Below, piece by piece: positions 23,604-32,805 of a DNA stretch of 64,000 bases. This DNA is from Acidovorax facilis. GTDB taxonomy: Bacteria; Pseudomonadota; Gammaproteobacteria; Burkholderiales; Burkholderiaceae_C. The position numbers and the translations under genes are program-made. Each line of letters begins with the position of its first letter. Positions within the stretch are counted from its first letter, which is position 1. Under the pieces are notes generated by a model that saw nothing but the letters and a program-made list of their open reading frames with translations, was not told the origin of the DNA and did not search any database. The stretch spans positions 50,797-114,796 of the forward strand of contig NZ_JAMXAX010000004.1 in assembly GCF_023913775.1 (NCBI RefSeq), in the 5' to 3' direction.

Positions 23604-24122
23604 ATGGCTAAATTTCAACCCAAAGTGCAGAACGAAGGTCAAGACGACGGTCTGCGCGAAAAAATGATCGCGGTCAACCGCGTGACCAAAGTCGTGAAGG
23701 GTGGCCGTATTCTCGGTTTCGCCGCACTGACGGTGGTTGGCGACGGTGATGGCCGCGTGGGCATGGGCAAGGGCAAGTCGAAAGAAGTACCAGCTGCCGT
23801 GCAAAAGGCTATGGAAGAAGCTCGTCGCAACATGGTCAAGGTCTCGTTGAAGAACGGCACCATCCACCACAATGTGACCGGCCACCATGGCGCTGCTGTT
23901 GTGATGATGGCACCTGCTCCAAAGGGTACCGGCATCATCGCTGGCGGCCCTATGCGTGCAGTTTTTGAAGTGTTGGGTGTGACTGACATCGTGGCCAAGA
24001 GCCATGGTTCGTCCAATCCCTACAACATGGTCCGTGCAACGTTTGACGCGCTCGTCAATTCGACCACCCCGTCGAATGTGGCGGCCAAGCGCGGCAAGAC
24101 AGTCGAAGACATCTTCGCCTGA
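23604..24122 (+). CDS. rpsE: 30S ribosomal protein S5
   Basis: A 172-residue S5, involved in decoding accuracy. The N-terminal dsRNA-binding-like part contains [29 protein letters not shown], and the C-terminal half has [18 protein letters not shown]. Standard length. Confidence 0.98.
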   Translation: MAKFQPKVQNEGQDDGLREKMIAVNRVTKVVKGGRILGFAALTVVGDGDGRVGMGKGKSKEVPAAVQKAMEEARRNMVKVSLKNGTIHHNVTGHHGAAVVMMAPAPKGTGIIAGGPMRAVFEVLGVTDIVAKSHGSSNPYNMVRATFDALVNSTTPSNVAAKRGKTVEDIFA

Positions 24123-24136
24123 ACCGGAGCTTGAAA

Positions 24137-24319
24137 ATGACAACGCAACAAACCGTCAAGATTCAACTGGTGCGCAGCCCGATTGGCACCAAGGAATCGC
24201 ACCGCGCCACCGTTCGTGGCCTGGGTCTGCGCAAGCTCAATAGCGTGAGCGAACTGCAGGACTCGCCCGAAGTGCGCGGCATGATTAACAAGATCAGCTA
24301 TCTGGTCAAAGTCCTCTGA
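24137..24319 (+). CDS. rpmD: 50S ribosomal protein L30
   Basis: A 60-residue L30 with the family core [22 protein letters not shown] use the ATG at 24137; an in-frame TTG six bases upstream is a weaker choice. It lies between S5 and L15. Confidence 0.97.
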   Translation: MTTQQTVKIQLVRSPIGTKESHRATVRGLGLRKLNSVSELQDSPEVRGMINKISYLVKVL

Positions 24320-24329
24320 GAGATAGATC

Positions 24330-24761
24330 ATGGAACTCAATAGCATCAAGCCCGCAGACGGCGCCAAGCATGCCAAGCGCCGCGTAGGCCGTGGTATCGG
24401 CTCCGGCCTGGGCAAGACCGCTGGCCGTGGTCACAAGGGTCAGAAGTCTCGTGCCGGTGGCTACCACAAGGTTGGTTTTGAAGGCGGTCAAATGCCTTTG
24501 CAACGCCGCTTGCCCAAGCGTGGTTTCAAGTCGCACTTGCTCAAGTTCAACGCAGAAGTGACGCTGACGGCATTGGATCAACTCGGCCTGGCCGAAGTGG
24601 ATGTCCTCGCTCTGAAGCAAGCAGGCCTGGTTGGTGAATTGGCCAAGGTGGTGAAGGTCATCAAGAGCGGTTCCCTGACCAAGGCTGTCAAGCTCAATGG
24701 CGTGGGTGCTACGGCTGGTGCCAAAGCAGCGATTGAAGCTGCTGGCGGCAGCGTCGCCTGA
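24330..24761 (+). CDS. rplO: 50S ribosomal protein L15
   Basis: A 143-residue L15 with the Gly-rich N-terminal RNA-binding tail ([21 protein letters not shown]) and the C-terminal [21 protein letters not shown]. It is followed by secY after 24 bases. Confidence 0.98.
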   Translation: MELNSIKPADGAKHAKRRVGRGIGSGLGKTAGRGHKGQKSRAGGYHKVGFEGGQMPLQRRLPKRGFKSHLLKFNAEVTLTALDQLGLAEVDVLALKQAGLVGELAKVVKVIKSGSLTKAVKLNGVGATAGAKAAIEAAGGSVA

Positions 24762-24785
24762 GTGTGGCTCTGAAGGAAGGCATCT

Positions 24786-26105
24786 GTGGCTACTAGCGCG
24801 GCTCAAATTGCAAAGACCGGGAAATTCGGCGACCTCCGTCGTCGTCTGGTTTTTCTGTTGCTTGCGCTGGTCGTGTACCGCATTGGGGCTCATATCCCTG
24901 TGCCAGGCATCGATCCAGCCCAACTCCAGCAGCTCTTCAGTGGCCAGCAAGGCGGCATCCTGAATCTGTTCAACATGTTCTCCGGTGGTGCGCTGTCGCG
25001 CTTCACGGTTTTCGCTCTGGGGATCATGCCGTACATTTCGGCGTCGATCATCATGCAGTTGATGACCTATGTGGTTCCCACATTCGAGCAGTTGAAAAAG
25101 GAAGGCGAAGCCGGTCGCAGGAAGATCACTCAGTACACCCGCTATGGCACCTTGGGCTTGGCCCTGTTCCAGTCGCTGGGAATTGCCGTAGCGCTGGAAA
25201 GCTCTGCTGGTTTGGTCCTGAGCCCCGGTTTCGGGTTCCGCATGACCGCTGTGGTCAGCTTGACGGCTGGCACGATGTTCCTGATGTGGCTGGGTGAGCA
25301 GATCACAGAGCGTGGCTTGGGGAACGGGATCTCGATCCTGATCTTTGCGGGCATTGCCGCTGGTTTGCCTAGTTCGATCGGTGGCCTTCTGGAGCTGGTT
25401 CGTACGGGTGCCATGAGTATTCTGGCCGCTATCTTCATCGTCCTCGTCGTTGGTCTGGTGACTTACTTCGTGGTGTTTGTCGAGCGGGGTCAGCGCAAGA
25501 TACTGGTGAATTACGCTCGCCGGCAAGTAGGCAACAAGGTTTATGGTGGTCAATCGTCTCACCTGCCCCTGAAGCTGAACATGGCAGGTGTGATTCCTCC
25601 GATCTTTGCCTCGTCGATCATTCTGCTGCCGGCAACGGTGGTGAACTGGTTCAGTGCAGGTGAATCGATGCGCTGGTTGAAGGATATCTCGGGTGCGTTG
25701 ACTCCTGGTCAGCCCATCTACGTGATGTTCTATGCTGCAGCCATCATCTTCTTCTGCTTTTTCTACACGGCTCTGGTATTCAACAGCCGTGAAACTGCAG
25801 ACAACCTGAAGAAGAGCGGTGCGTTCATTCCAGGCATTCGCCCAGGTGAACAGACGGCCCGTTATATCGACAAGATCCTGGTGCGCCTGACATTGGCAGG
25901 CGCTGTGTACATCACCTTTGTGTGCTTGCTGCCAGAGTTCCTGATCTTGAAGTACAACGTTCCGTTCTACTTTGGTGGAACCTCGCTGTTGATCATTGTG
26001 GTGGTGACCATGGATTTCATGGCCCAGGTTCAGAACTACATGATGTCGCAACAGTATGAGTCGCTGCTCAAGAAAGCCAATTTCAAGGGCAACGCAGGCG
26101 GTTGA
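24786..26105 (+). CDS. secY: Preprotein translocase subunit SecY
   Basis: A 439-residue ten-helix channel of the Sec translocon in the inner membrane. Signatures include the plug/TM2 region [26 protein letters not shown] and the later [18 protein letters not shown]. The start codon is GTG at 24786. It is followed by a 145-base gap before rpmJ in which no infA gene is present. Confidence 0.97.
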   Translation: MATSAAQIAKTGKFGDLRRRLVFLLLALVVYRIGAHIPVPGIDPAQLQQLFSGQQGGILNLFNMFSGGALSRFTVFALGIMPYISASIIMQLMTYVVPTFEQLKKEGEAGRRKITQYTRYGTLGLALFQSLGIAVALESSAGLVLSPGFGFRMTAVVSLTAGTMFLMWLGEQITERGLGNGISILIFAGIAAGLPSSIGGLLELVRTGAMSILAAIFIVLVVGLVTYFVVFVERGQRKILVNYARRQVGNKVYGGQSSHLPLKLNMAGVIPPIFASSIILLPATVVNWFSAGESMRWLKDISGALTPGQPIYVMFYAAAIIFFCFFYTALVFNSRETADNLKKSGAFIPGIRPGEQTARYIDKILVRLTLAGAVYITFVCLLPEFLILKYNVPFYFGGTSLLIIVVVTMDFMAQVQNYMMSQQYESLLKKANFKGNAGG

Positions 26106-26114
26106 TGATGAGGA

Positions 26115-26142
26115 AGGCAGTGCTGCACTTGCGACACTGCCT
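26115..26142 (+). repeat. 8-bp hairpin in the secY-rpmJ gap
   Basis: AGGCAGTG (26115-26122) pairs with CACTGCCT (26135-26142) across 12 bases. No T run follows. It sits where infA would be expected in many relatives and may be a processing or attenuation structure at the spc/alpha junction. Confidence 0.4.
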
Positions 26143-26250
26143 GCAAGGAACTGAATATCGGTTGAGTTGGCGCCCCACGATTTTTCGCGGGCACAAATTG
26201 TGTTCCGTGCGAAGCAGCCGGGACGGATGGAAAAGTTTTAGGAGAATGCA

Positions 26251-26364
26251 ATGAGAGTTTCGGCTTCGGTCAAAAAAATCTGCCGCAACTGCAAGATCAT
26301 CCGCCGCAAGGGTGTGGTGCGCGTGATCTGCACGGATCTGCGTCACAAGCAGCGCCAAGGTTGA
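26251..26364 (+). CDS. rpmJ: 50S ribosomal protein L36
   Basis: A 37-residue L36 of the zinc-binding type, with Cys11, Cys14, Cys27 and His32 forming the expected metal site (CRNC, then ICTDLRH). It begins [19 protein letters not shown] precedes the ATG at 26251. It is the first gene after the secY gap and starts the alpha-operon part. Confidence 0.96.
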   Translation: MRVSASVKKICRNCKIIRRKGVVRVICTDLRHKQRQG

Positions 26365-26387
26365 TTGGAAAGTATTAGAGGACGCAT

Positions 26388-26753
26388 ATGGCACGTATCG
26401 CTGGCATTAACATTCCGCCGCACAAGCACGCGGAAATCGGTTTGACCGCCATTTTTGGCATTGGTCGCACCCGCGCTCGCAAGATTTGCGAAGCAACTGG
26501 TATCGCTTACTCCAAGAAGATCAAAGATCTGACGGACGGCGATCTGGAAAAAATTCGCGAGCAAATCGAGCAGTTCACCATTGAAGGTGACCTGCGCCGC
26601 GAAACCACGATGAACATCAAGCGTTTGATGGACATCGGCTGCTATCGTGGCTTCCGCCATCGCCGCGGTCTGCCAATGCGTGGTCAGCGCACCCGTACCA
26701 ATGCTCGCACTCGCAAGGGTCCGCGCAAGGGTGCAGCTGCACTGAAGAAATAA
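26388..26753 (+). CDS. rpsM: 30S ribosomal protein S13
   Basis: A 121-residue S13 of the 30S head, beginning [19 protein letters not shown] and ending with the basic tail [20 protein letters not shown]. Conserved order with rpsK. Confidence 0.98.
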   Translation: MARIAGINIPPHKHAEIGLTAIFGIGRTRARKICEATGIAYSKKIKDLTDGDLEKIREQIEQFTIEGDLRRETTMNIKRLMDIGCYRGFRHRRGLPMRGQRTRTNARTRKGPRKGAAALKK

Positions 26754-26769
26754 AGATTGAAAGATCATC

Positions 26770-27174
26770 ATGGCTAAGTCTCCTGCCAATAACGCAGCTC
26801 AGCGCGTTCGCAAGAAGGTCCGGAAGAACGTTTCGGACGGTATTGCACACGTGCACGCCTCGTTCAACAACACCATCATCACGATCACCGATCGCCAAGG
26901 CAATGCCTTGTCGTGGGCATCGTCCGGTGGACAAGGTTTCAAGGGTTCGCGCAAGTCCACCCCATTCGCAGCCCAAGTGGCTTCGGAAGTGGCTGGCCGC
27001 GCTGCCATCGATCAAGGTATCAAGAACCTTGACGTTGAAATCAAGGGTCCCGGTCCTGGCCGTGAATCTTCGGTCCGCGCACTGGGTGCCCTGGGCATCC
27101 GTATCACGTCGATTTCTGACGTGACGCCAGTGCCGCACAACGGCTGCCGCCCTCAGAAGCGTCGTCGTATCTAA
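26770..27174 (+). CDS. rpsK: 30S ribosomal protein S11
   Basis: A 134-residue S11 of the 30S platform with [22 protein letters not shown] and the C-terminal [18 protein letters not shown]. It is followed by a 90-base gap holding a strong hairpin before rpsD. Confidence 0.98.
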   Translation: MAKSPANNAAQRVRKKVRKNVSDGIAHVHASFNNTIITITDRQGNALSWASSGGQGFKGSRKSTPFAAQVASEVAGRAAIDQGIKNLDVEIKGPGPGRESSVRALGALGIRITSISDVTPVPHNGCRPQKRRRI

Positions 27175-27190
27175 TCTCTCTAAGCCCACC

Positions 27191-27223
27191 GCCGCCTGTG
27201 AACGCGCAAGCGCCTCAGGCGGC
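27191..27223 (+). repeat. 8-bp hairpin between rpsK and rpsD
   Basis: GCCGCCTG (27191-27198) pairs perfectly with CAGGCGGC (27216-27223). There is no T run, so it is more likely a processing or translational-control element than a terminator. S4 is an autoregulator in E. coli, but a link is not shown here. Confidence 0.45.
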
Positions 27224-27264
27224 TCCCGCAATGGTTTGCGGCAGATGACACAAAGGAAGCTCAA

Positions 27265-27888
27265 GTGGCACGTTACCTCGGCCCCAAGGCCAAACTCTCC
27301 CGCCGTGAAGGCACGGACCTGTTCCTGAAGAGCGCCCGTCGCTCGATCGCCGACAAGTCCAAGTTCGACTCCAAGCCTGGTCAACACGGCCGCACCTCGG
27401 GTGCCCGTACTTCTGACTACGGTCTGCAACTGCGCGAAAAGCAGAAGGTCAAGCGCATGTACGGCGTGCTGGAAAAGCAATTCCGCCGTTACTTCGAAGC
27501 CGCTGAAGGCAAGAAGGGCAACACCGGCGCCAACCTGCTGTTCCTGCTGGAATCCCGCCTCGACAACGTCGTGTACCGCATGGGTTTCGGTTCGACCCGT
27601 GCTGAAGCCCGTCAGCTGGTGTCGCACAAGGCGATTACCGTGAACGGCAAGTCCGTGAACATTGCTTCCTACCTCGTGAAGACGGGCGACGTGGTGGCTG
27701 TGCGCGAAAAGTCGAAGAAGCAAAACCGCGTTGTGGAAGCCCTGCAACTGGCCGCACAAGTGGGTATGCCTGCCTGGGTGGAAGTGAATGCCGACAAGGC
27801 TGAAGGCATCTTCAAGAAGGTGCCTGACCGTGATGAGTTTGGCGCCGACATCAACGAATCCCTGATCGTTGAGTTGTATTCGCGCTAA
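27265..27888 (+). CDS. rpsD: 30S ribosomal protein S4
   Basis: A 207-residue S4, primary 16S rRNA-binding protein, starting at GTG 27265 ([19 protein letters not shown]). The S4 RNA-binding domain is in [38 protein letters not shown] ribosome site lies upstream. Confidence 0.98.
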   Translation: MARYLGPKAKLSRREGTDLFLKSARRSIADKSKFDSKPGQHGRTSGARTSDYGLQLREKQKVKRMYGVLEKQFRRYFEAAEGKKGNTGANLLFLLESRLDNVVYRMGFGSTRAEARQLVSHKAITVNGKSVNIASYLVKTGDVVAVREKSKKQNRVVEALQLAAQVGMPAWVEVNADKAEGIFKKVPDRDEFGADINESLIVELYSR

Positions 27889-27922
27889 TCGCTCGGTACA
27901 TATTTCGAGAAAACCGTCCCTG

Positions 27923-27979
27923 AACCGCGAGGCATCGCGGTTTAGGCGCTTCACCAGCCTTACCGGTGTAACGAGCTGG
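27923..27979 (+). repeat. Two tandem hairpins between rpsD and rpoA
   Basis: AACCGCGA/TCGCGGTT (27923-27942, loop GGCA) is followed by CCAGC...GCTGG (27954-27979) with an inner TTAC/GTAA helix. No poly-T follows either. They probably act in RNA processing or in tuning rpoA expression. Confidence 0.45.
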
Positions 27980-28000
27980 GGGTATTGAGAGGAAGTCTGA

Positions 28001-28993
28001 ATGCAAACCAATTTGCTGAAACCCAAGGCGATCAATGTCGAGCAGCTTGGCCACAATCGTGCCAAGGTCGCACTGGAGCCGTTCGAGCGTGGGTACGGCC
28101 ACACGCTGGGCAACGCCATCCGGCGCGTCCTGCTCTCGTCCATGGTGGGTTACGCAGCGACGGAAGTCACCATTGCAGGCGTTCTGCACGAGTACTCGTC
28201 CATCGATGGCGTTCAGGAAGATGTGGTCAACATCCTCTTGAACCTCAAGGGCGTGGTGTTCAAGCTGCACAACCGCGACGAAGTCACGCTGAGCCTGCGC
28301 AAGGATGGCGAAGGCGTGGTCACCGCGCGCGACATCCAGACGCCCCATGACGTCGAGATCGTCAACCCCGATCACGTGATTGCCAACCTGTCGGCAGGCG
28401 GCAAGCTGGACATGCAGATCAAGGTGGAAAAGGGCCGTGGTTACGTGCCTGGCAGCCTGCGCCGTTATGCCGACGAATCGACCAAGTCGATCGGCCGCAT
28501 CGTGCTGGATGCTTCGTTCTCGCCCGTCAAGCGCGTGAGCTACACCGTGGAAAGCGCCCGCGTGGAGCAGCGTACCGACCTGGACAAGCTGGTGGTCGAG
28601 ATCGAAACCAACGGTGCCATCACCGCTGAAGACGCTGTGCGCGCCTCGGCCAAGATCCTGGTGGAACAGCTGGCTGTGTTCGCACAGCTCGAAGGTGGCG
28701 AACTGGCTGCGTTCGACGCACCGGCAGGCCCGCGCGGCAATGCCACGTTCGATCCGATCCTGCTGCGTCCTGTGGACGAGCTGGAACTGACCGTGCGTTC
28801 CGCCAACTGTCTGAAGGCCGAGAACATCTACTACATCGGTGACCTGATCCAGCGCACCGAGAACGAGCTGCTCAAGACGCCTAACCTGGGCCGCAAGTCG
28901 CTCAACGAGATCAAGGAAGTGCTCGCATCGCGTGGTCTCACGCTGGGCATGAAACTGGAAAACTGGCCACCAGCTGGCTTGGACAAGCGTTAA
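28001..28993 (+). CDS. rpoA: RNA polymerase alpha subunit
   Basis: A 330-residue alpha subunit. The N-terminal assembly domain shows [22 protein letters not shown]. The C-terminal domain, which contacts UP elements and activators, contains [21 protein letters not shown] and [18 protein letters not shown]. Typical length. Expressed within the alpha operon with S4 and L17. Confidence 0.98.
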   Translation: MQTNLLKPKAINVEQLGHNRAKVALEPFERGYGHTLGNAIRRVLLSSMVGYAATEVTIAGVLHEYSSIDGVQEDVVNILLNLKGVVFKLHNRDEVTLSLRKDGEGVVTARDIQTPHDVEIVNPDHVIANLSAGGKLDMQIKVEKGRGYVPGSLRRYADESTKSIGRIVLDASFSPVKRVSYTVESARVEQRTDLDKLVVEIETNGAITAEDAVRASAKILVEQLAVFAQLEGGELAAFDAPAGPRGNATFDPILLRPVDELELTVRSANCLKAENIYYIGDLIQRTENELLKTPNLGRKSLNEIKEVLASRGLTLGMKLENWPPAGLDKR

Positions 28994-29080
28994 GTTATAA
29001 TTTTTGGTTCCCCGCCGGGAACAGTGCCTCGGGCAGTACCTGATACGGCTGCCTGATTTAATTACTCAAAGGAAAGCACC

Positions 29081-29473
29081 ATGCGCCACGGACACGGCCT
29101 CCGCAAACTCAACCGTACCAGCTCGCACCGCCTCGCGATGCTGCAGAACATGATGAATTCGCTCATCGAGCACGAAGTCATCAAGACCACCGTTCCCAAG
29201 GCCAAGGAACTGCGCCGCGTGATCGAGCCCATGATCACCCTGGCCAAGGAAGATTCCGTAGCGAACCGCCGTCTTGCATTCAACCGCCTGCGCGACCGTG
29301 ATAGCGTGACCAAGCTCTTCAATGACCTGGGGCCTCGTTTCAAGGTGCGTCCCGGTGGCTACACCCGTATTCTGAAGATGGGCTTCCGTGTGGGCGATAA
29401 CGCTCCCATGGCGCTGGTCGAATTGGTCGATCGTGCTGCTGAAACCGAAAATAATTCGGCAGCAGCTGAATAA
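29081..29473 (+). CDS. rplQ: 50S ribosomal protein L17
   Basis: A 130-residue L17 beginning [24 protein letters not shown], diagnostic for the family. It ends the ribosomal cluster; the tRNA gene starts 22 bases later with its own -10 element. Confidence 0.98.
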   Translation: MRHGHGLRKLNRTSSHRLAMLQNMMNSLIEHEVIKTTVPKAKELRRVIEPMITLAKEDSVANRRLAFNRLRDRDSVTKLFNDLGPRFKVRPGGYTRILKMGFRVGDNAPMALVELVDRAAETENNSAAAE

Positions 29474-29478
29474 TAGGG

Positions 29479-29484
29479 TATAAT
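29479..29484 (+). promoter_or_regulatory. Probable -10 element of the tRNA-fMet gene
   Basis: A perfect TATAAT lies 11 bases before the mature tRNA start. A convincing -35 box is not visible (TTCGGC at 29455 is poor), so readthrough from rplQ may also contribute. Confidence 0.5.
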
Positions 29485-29495
29485 TTATTTCTTAC

Positions 29496-29572
<77 letters not shown>

Positions 29573-29599
29573 ATAAAATCAAGCACTTAGCTTGTCTTC

Positions 29600-29626
29600 A
29601 AGGCCCACTTCGGTGGGCCTTTTTGT
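29600..29626 (+). terminator. Rho-independent terminator after tRNA-fMet
   Basis: AAGGCCCAC and GTGGGCCTT pair around a TTCG tetraloop, followed by a T run. It is a strong bidirectional-looking terminator ending the ribosomal/tRNA transcript. Confidence 0.9.
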
Positions 29627-29932
29627 TTTGTGTCGAGGTTTGTGACGAGGTCTGTGTCGTCACAATTGCGGCCCTCCGTGCTAGTGACCTTTGGGTATGG
29701 TTCGAGTTTCTGGAGTCAAGAGCTCAAGAGCTCAAGAGTGGCGGAGCTTCGGCTGCTACTAAACATAGGCTCCAGCTCCGTTGGCCTCAAAGTAGAACCG
29801 GCGCATCTACTTCGGCATCGCAGCGGTTGCTGCCGTTCGCATCTCGGTGTCGAATGGGCGCTATCGGCCAAGAGCAGTCCGCCAAGCTCCGGTGCGCCGC
29901 CTTACGCATAGATGCACTTCTATACTCCAGCA
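29627..29932. other. 306-base stretch without a convincing gene
   Basis: I see no supported coding sequence. The open frames here have no family features. The stretch contains short tandem copies of CTCAAGAG (around 29723-29738) and GTGACGAGG-like repeats near the start. It is the first sequence after the tRNA terminator and is a candidate island boundary. Confidence 0.5.
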
Positions 29933-30289
29933 ATGCGCCGCATCGTGAGGATTTACTTGCTGATCGCCGTCTTGCTCATGCAGACGGTGGTGTGGCTATC
30001 GCCTCTCGCTATCAACGCACAGGCGGAGCAACTCGCCCACATGTCGGTCCATGTCCAAGACATCGACCACCACCACCACGATGACGATTCGCTGCATCTC
30101 TCCTCTGACAGCGATAGCAGCGCGCCGCATTTTCATGTGGATGATGGCTTTCATCCGATTGGACTGACTGCGCTCTTTGACGATTCGGGGTTCGCGGCAA
30201 TGCAGAGCGAACCGCCTCTAGCCGTCATTTCTGAGCCTCCTACCGTTTTCCTGGACGGGTTGCTGCGCCCTCCCAGCCTGACCGCCTAA
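29933..30289 (+). CDS. His/Asp-rich exported protein, CzcI-like
   Basis: A 118-residue protein with an N-terminal hydrophobic signal (MRRIVRIYLLIAVLLMQTVVWLS) and a central metal-binding-like cluster of His and Asp residues (HHHHDDD, then HFHVDDGFH). This layout resembles CzcI-type small periplasmic proteins that accompany cobalt/zinc/cadmium efflux systems. I start at the ATG 29933; an upstream ATG at 29912 is possible. It precedes the HupE-like gene. Metal binding is inferred from composition only. Confidence 0.55.
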   Translation: MRRIVRIYLLIAVLLMQTVVWLSPLAINAQAEQLAHMSVHVQDIDHHHHDDDSLHLSSDSDSSAPHFHVDDGFHPIGLTALFDDSGFAAMQSEPPLAVISEPPTVFLDGLLRPPSLTA

Positions 30290-30439
30290 GGTCTGCGCGA
30301 CACTCCGCTCGCGTTTGCCGCAGCGGACCAATCCTCAAGAAGTCGCCTGTCTTCACGGGCCTGCTGTGCCGTGCAAGAGCTGAGCCTCAATAGCTCGCTC
30401 TCCTGCGCGCGGCGTCGTCAACACTTATCCATTTCAGAC

Positions 30440-31225
30440 ATGAATCTTTGCTCTATCAGGCGCTTGCTAGCGCTTGCCCTGGGCGCCGCGCCGTTGCTCG
30501 CGGTTGCCCACGGCATTTCCGCCGAGGACCAGCAGCGCATGCTGGACGCTGGCTACTTCCACTACATCGAACTGGGGGCCCGGCACATGCTGACGGGTTA
30601 CGACCATCTGCTGTTTCTGTTCGGCGTGGTGTTCTTCCTGACGACGTTTCGGGATGTGGCCAAATTCGTGACCGTCTTCACCATCGGCCACTGCATCACC
30701 CTCATCTTCGCGACGTACTTCAAAATCACCTGGAACTACTACTTGGTGGACGCCATCATTGCGCTTAGCGTGATGTACAAGGCGTTTGACAACAATGGCG
30801 GGTTCCAGAAGCACTTCGCGATGGAATCACCGAACCTGCTTTGGGCGGTATTCGGCTTCGGTTTGCTGCACGGCTTTGGCCTCTCTACGCGTCTGCAGCA
30901 GCTGCCGCTGGGTGACGACCCGATTGCCATGCTCTGGCGCATCCTGAGCTTCAATGTGGGTGTCGAGCTGGGGCAAATTGCTGCGCTCACGGTGATGGTG
31001 GGTGCTCTGGCGCTGTGGCGACATCGGCCGTCGTTCAAGCGCTTCAGCTACGCGGCCAATCTGGCGCTGTTCTACGGCGGTGTGTACCTCCTGATCACGC
31101 AGTTGCACGGCTACCAGCACGACAGCCACCCTGACAGCTTCCGCTTTCCTGCTGCAGAGCACCGGCACGCCCACGAGGACATGGACGTGCAGAACACGGA
31201 AGACAAAACCCGCGATGGACTCTGA
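30440..31225 (+). CDS. HupE/UreJ-type membrane protein
   Basis: A 261-residue protein with a signal-like N-terminus ending in VAHG and about six to seven membrane segments. Motifs include GARHMLTGYDHLLFLFGVVFFL and FGFGLLHGFGLST, with conserved HxxxxYDH and HG pairs typical of HupE/UreJ-2 proteins. These are linked to nickel or other metal uptake in hydrogenase and urease loci, and also occur beside metal-resistance genes. The C-terminal tail is His-rich (HRHAHED). No hydrogenase or urease genes are nearby, so a role in metal tolerance is more likely. Confidence 0.75.
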   Translation: MNLCSIRRLLALALGAAPLLAVAHGISAEDQQRMLDAGYFHYIELGARHMLTGYDHLLFLFGVVFFLTTFRDVAKFVTVFTIGHCITLIFATYFKITWNYYLVDAIIALSVMYKAFDNNGGFQKHFAMESPNLLWAVFGFGLLHGFGLSTRLQQLPLGDDPIAMLWRILSFNVGVELGQIAALTVMVGALALWRHRPSFKRFSYAANLALFYGGVYLLITQLHGYQHDSHPDSFRFPAAEHRHAHEDMDVQNTEDKTRDGL

Positions 31226-31273
31226 CCCATCAATTTGCCCCTCAATCCCCGAACATCCAACCAAGGACTCATC

Positions 31274-31624
31274 ATGAAAGCAATCATCCTCACCGCCACC
31301 CTTGTAGCCCTGCAATCCTTCAGCCCGATGGCCCTTGCCGACAAAGGCAGCAGCTGCCACTTCCATGGCAAAACTCCTGCGACGGAAGCTGTCGTCACTG
31401 ACTGCGCGACCCAGCGCCGCGATGCGTTGGTCAAGGCAGGCAAACTGGAAAGCTCCTGGCAGTCGGCCAAGCTCGGGACGCTGGAACTGGTGGATGGCAA
31501 GAAGGGAAAGGAGTGGAAAGCCACTTTCACAAACCCTGCTGCCACCGACAAGGCGAAGCAAAATCTGTATGTCTTCTTCTCGCATCCGGGTAACTTCATT
31601 GCCGCGAACTTCACCGGCCAGTAA
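31274..31624 (+). CDS. Small exported protein (DUF6488-like)
   Basis: A 116-residue protein with a signal peptide (cleavage expected after MALA near residue 22) and a compact secreted domain containing SCHFHGKTPATEAVV and FFSHPGNFIAANFTG. It matches what I know of the DUF6488 group found next to HupE-like and EamA genes. The two His and Cys residues could bind metal, but function is unknown. It follows the HupE-like gene after 48 bases and precedes the transporter by 3 bases, so the three are probably one transcript. Confidence 0.6.
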   Translation: MKAIILTATLVALQSFSPMALADKGSSCHFHGKTPATEAVVTDCATQRRDALVKAGKLESSWQSAKLGTLELVDGKKGKEWKATFTNPAATDKAKQNLYVFFSHPGNFIAANFTGQ

Positions 31625-31627
31625 GTG

Positions 31628-32680
31628 ATGGCACACGGGTCGCTTTCGCCCGTGCTCAGGGGCGGTCTGCTGGCGCTGCTGGCGGCCGCCCTTTTTGGGC
31701 TGAGCACACCCTTTGTCCAGCTGTGGGGCCGGGGCATCGGCCCGTTCACCACGGCAGGGCTTCTCTATGGCGGCGCGGGCCTCGTGGCCTTGTTCATCCG
31801 CCGCCCCAAAGAGCGCGAAGCGCAGCTGCAGCGCAGTGATGCCGGTCGCCTGCTGGCAATGGCGCTGTTCGGTGCTGTCATCGGGCCCGTCGCCCTTGTA
31901 TGGGGCCTGCAGCGCACCAGCGGTACTTCCGCGTCTCTGATGCTCACCCTTGAAGCCTTGTTCACCGCTTTGCTGGCTTGGCGCCTCTACGGTGAGACGG
32001 TTGACAGGCGCGTTGTCCTGGCCATGGCCTCCTTGCTGGCCGGTGGGGTGGTCCTCGCGCTAGACCAGAGCCTGCAAGGCAACGTGCAACTGCTCGGTTT
32101 GGCCGCCGTCATGGTGACAACGGCCGCATGGGGCGTGGACAACACCTTGTCGCGCGGCGTGGCTGACCGGGACCCTGGACAGGTGGTACTTGCGAAATCA
32201 AGCCTGGGCGTCGTTGCGACCTTCTTTCTCGCTGTGTTTTTCGCAGAGCCCTTGCCGAACCTGTTGGCGGCTGGCGTTTTGCTGGGCACTGGCGCTACTG
32301 GCTACGGCTTGAGCCTGCGCTTCTATCTGCTCGCCCAGCGCACCTTCGGGGCTGCACGCACGGGCTCTGTGTTCGCGTTCGCACCGTTTCTTGGAGCCCT
32401 GGGCGCTTTTGGACTTGGAGAGCGCGCCGCGTCTGGGCTGCTGGTCTTGGGAGGCGTGTTGATGCTGGCCGGGGTGATCTTGCACTTAGTTGAGTCGCAC
32501 GACCACGCACATGGCCATGAGGCCCTGGAGCACGAGCACGCCCATACGCATGATGATGGTCATCACGACCACGGTCATGAGCCCATGCCGCAAGGGGCTC
32601 ACAGCCATCTTCACATGCACACGGTGCTGGTACACAAGCACCCGCATGTGCCTGATTTGCACCATGGGCATAAGCACTGA
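31628..32680 (+). CDS. EamA/DMT-family transporter with His-rich C-terminal tail
   Basis: A 350-residue inner-membrane protein with ten predicted helices in two EamA repeats (first repeat LLALLAAALFGLSTPFVQLW, second MVTTAAWGVDNTLSRGVA). The last 60 or so residues are an unusual His/Asp tail (HDHAHGHEA, HAHTHDDGHHDHGH, then a final HHGHKH). This suggests a metal-binding sensor or buffer on a drug/metabolite-type exporter. Metal export is inferred from the tail and neighbours. Start at ATG 31628, directly after the stop of the preceding gene; a GTG at 31625 is the alternative. Confidence 0.8.
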   Translation: MAHGSLSPVLRGGLLALLAAALFGLSTPFVQLWGRGIGPFTTAGLLYGGAGLVALFIRRPKEREAQLQRSDAGRLLAMALFGAVIGPVALVWGLQRTSGTSASLMLTLEALFTALLAWRLYGETVDRRVVLAMASLLAGGVVLALDQSLQGNVQLLGLAAVMVTTAAWGVDNTLSRGVADRDPGQVVLAKSSLGVVATFFLAVFFAEPLPNLLAAGVLLGTGATGYGLSLRFYLLAQRTFGAARTGSVFAFAPFLGALGAFGLGERAASGLLVLGGVLMLAGVILHLVESHDHAHGHEALEHEHAHTHDDGHHDHGHEPMPQGAHSHLHMHTVLVHKHPHVPDLHHGHKH

Positions 32681-32805
32681 AATTTGTGGTGCTTCGTTGG
32701 CGAACGCCCGCACTTGGCCGAGAATGAAGTGCTAGGGTAACTATCCGGTGTGCCACAAACAGAACGGCAAATTCATCTGATCCGGTGTCCAGCGCCGCAG
32801 GGGCT

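Noticed and set aside
24306..26051. Long minus-strand frame opposite secY and rplO
   Set aside because: It is a shadow of essential, clearly coding plus-strand genes and has no family motif.
28996..29001. TATAAT between rpoA and rplQ as a promoter
   Set aside because: No acceptable -35 box lies at 16-18 bases; TTGGAC is only 11 bases upstream.
29630..29911. Frame of 93 residues after the tRNA terminator
   Set aside because: No ribosome site, low-complexity repeats and no recognisable domain.
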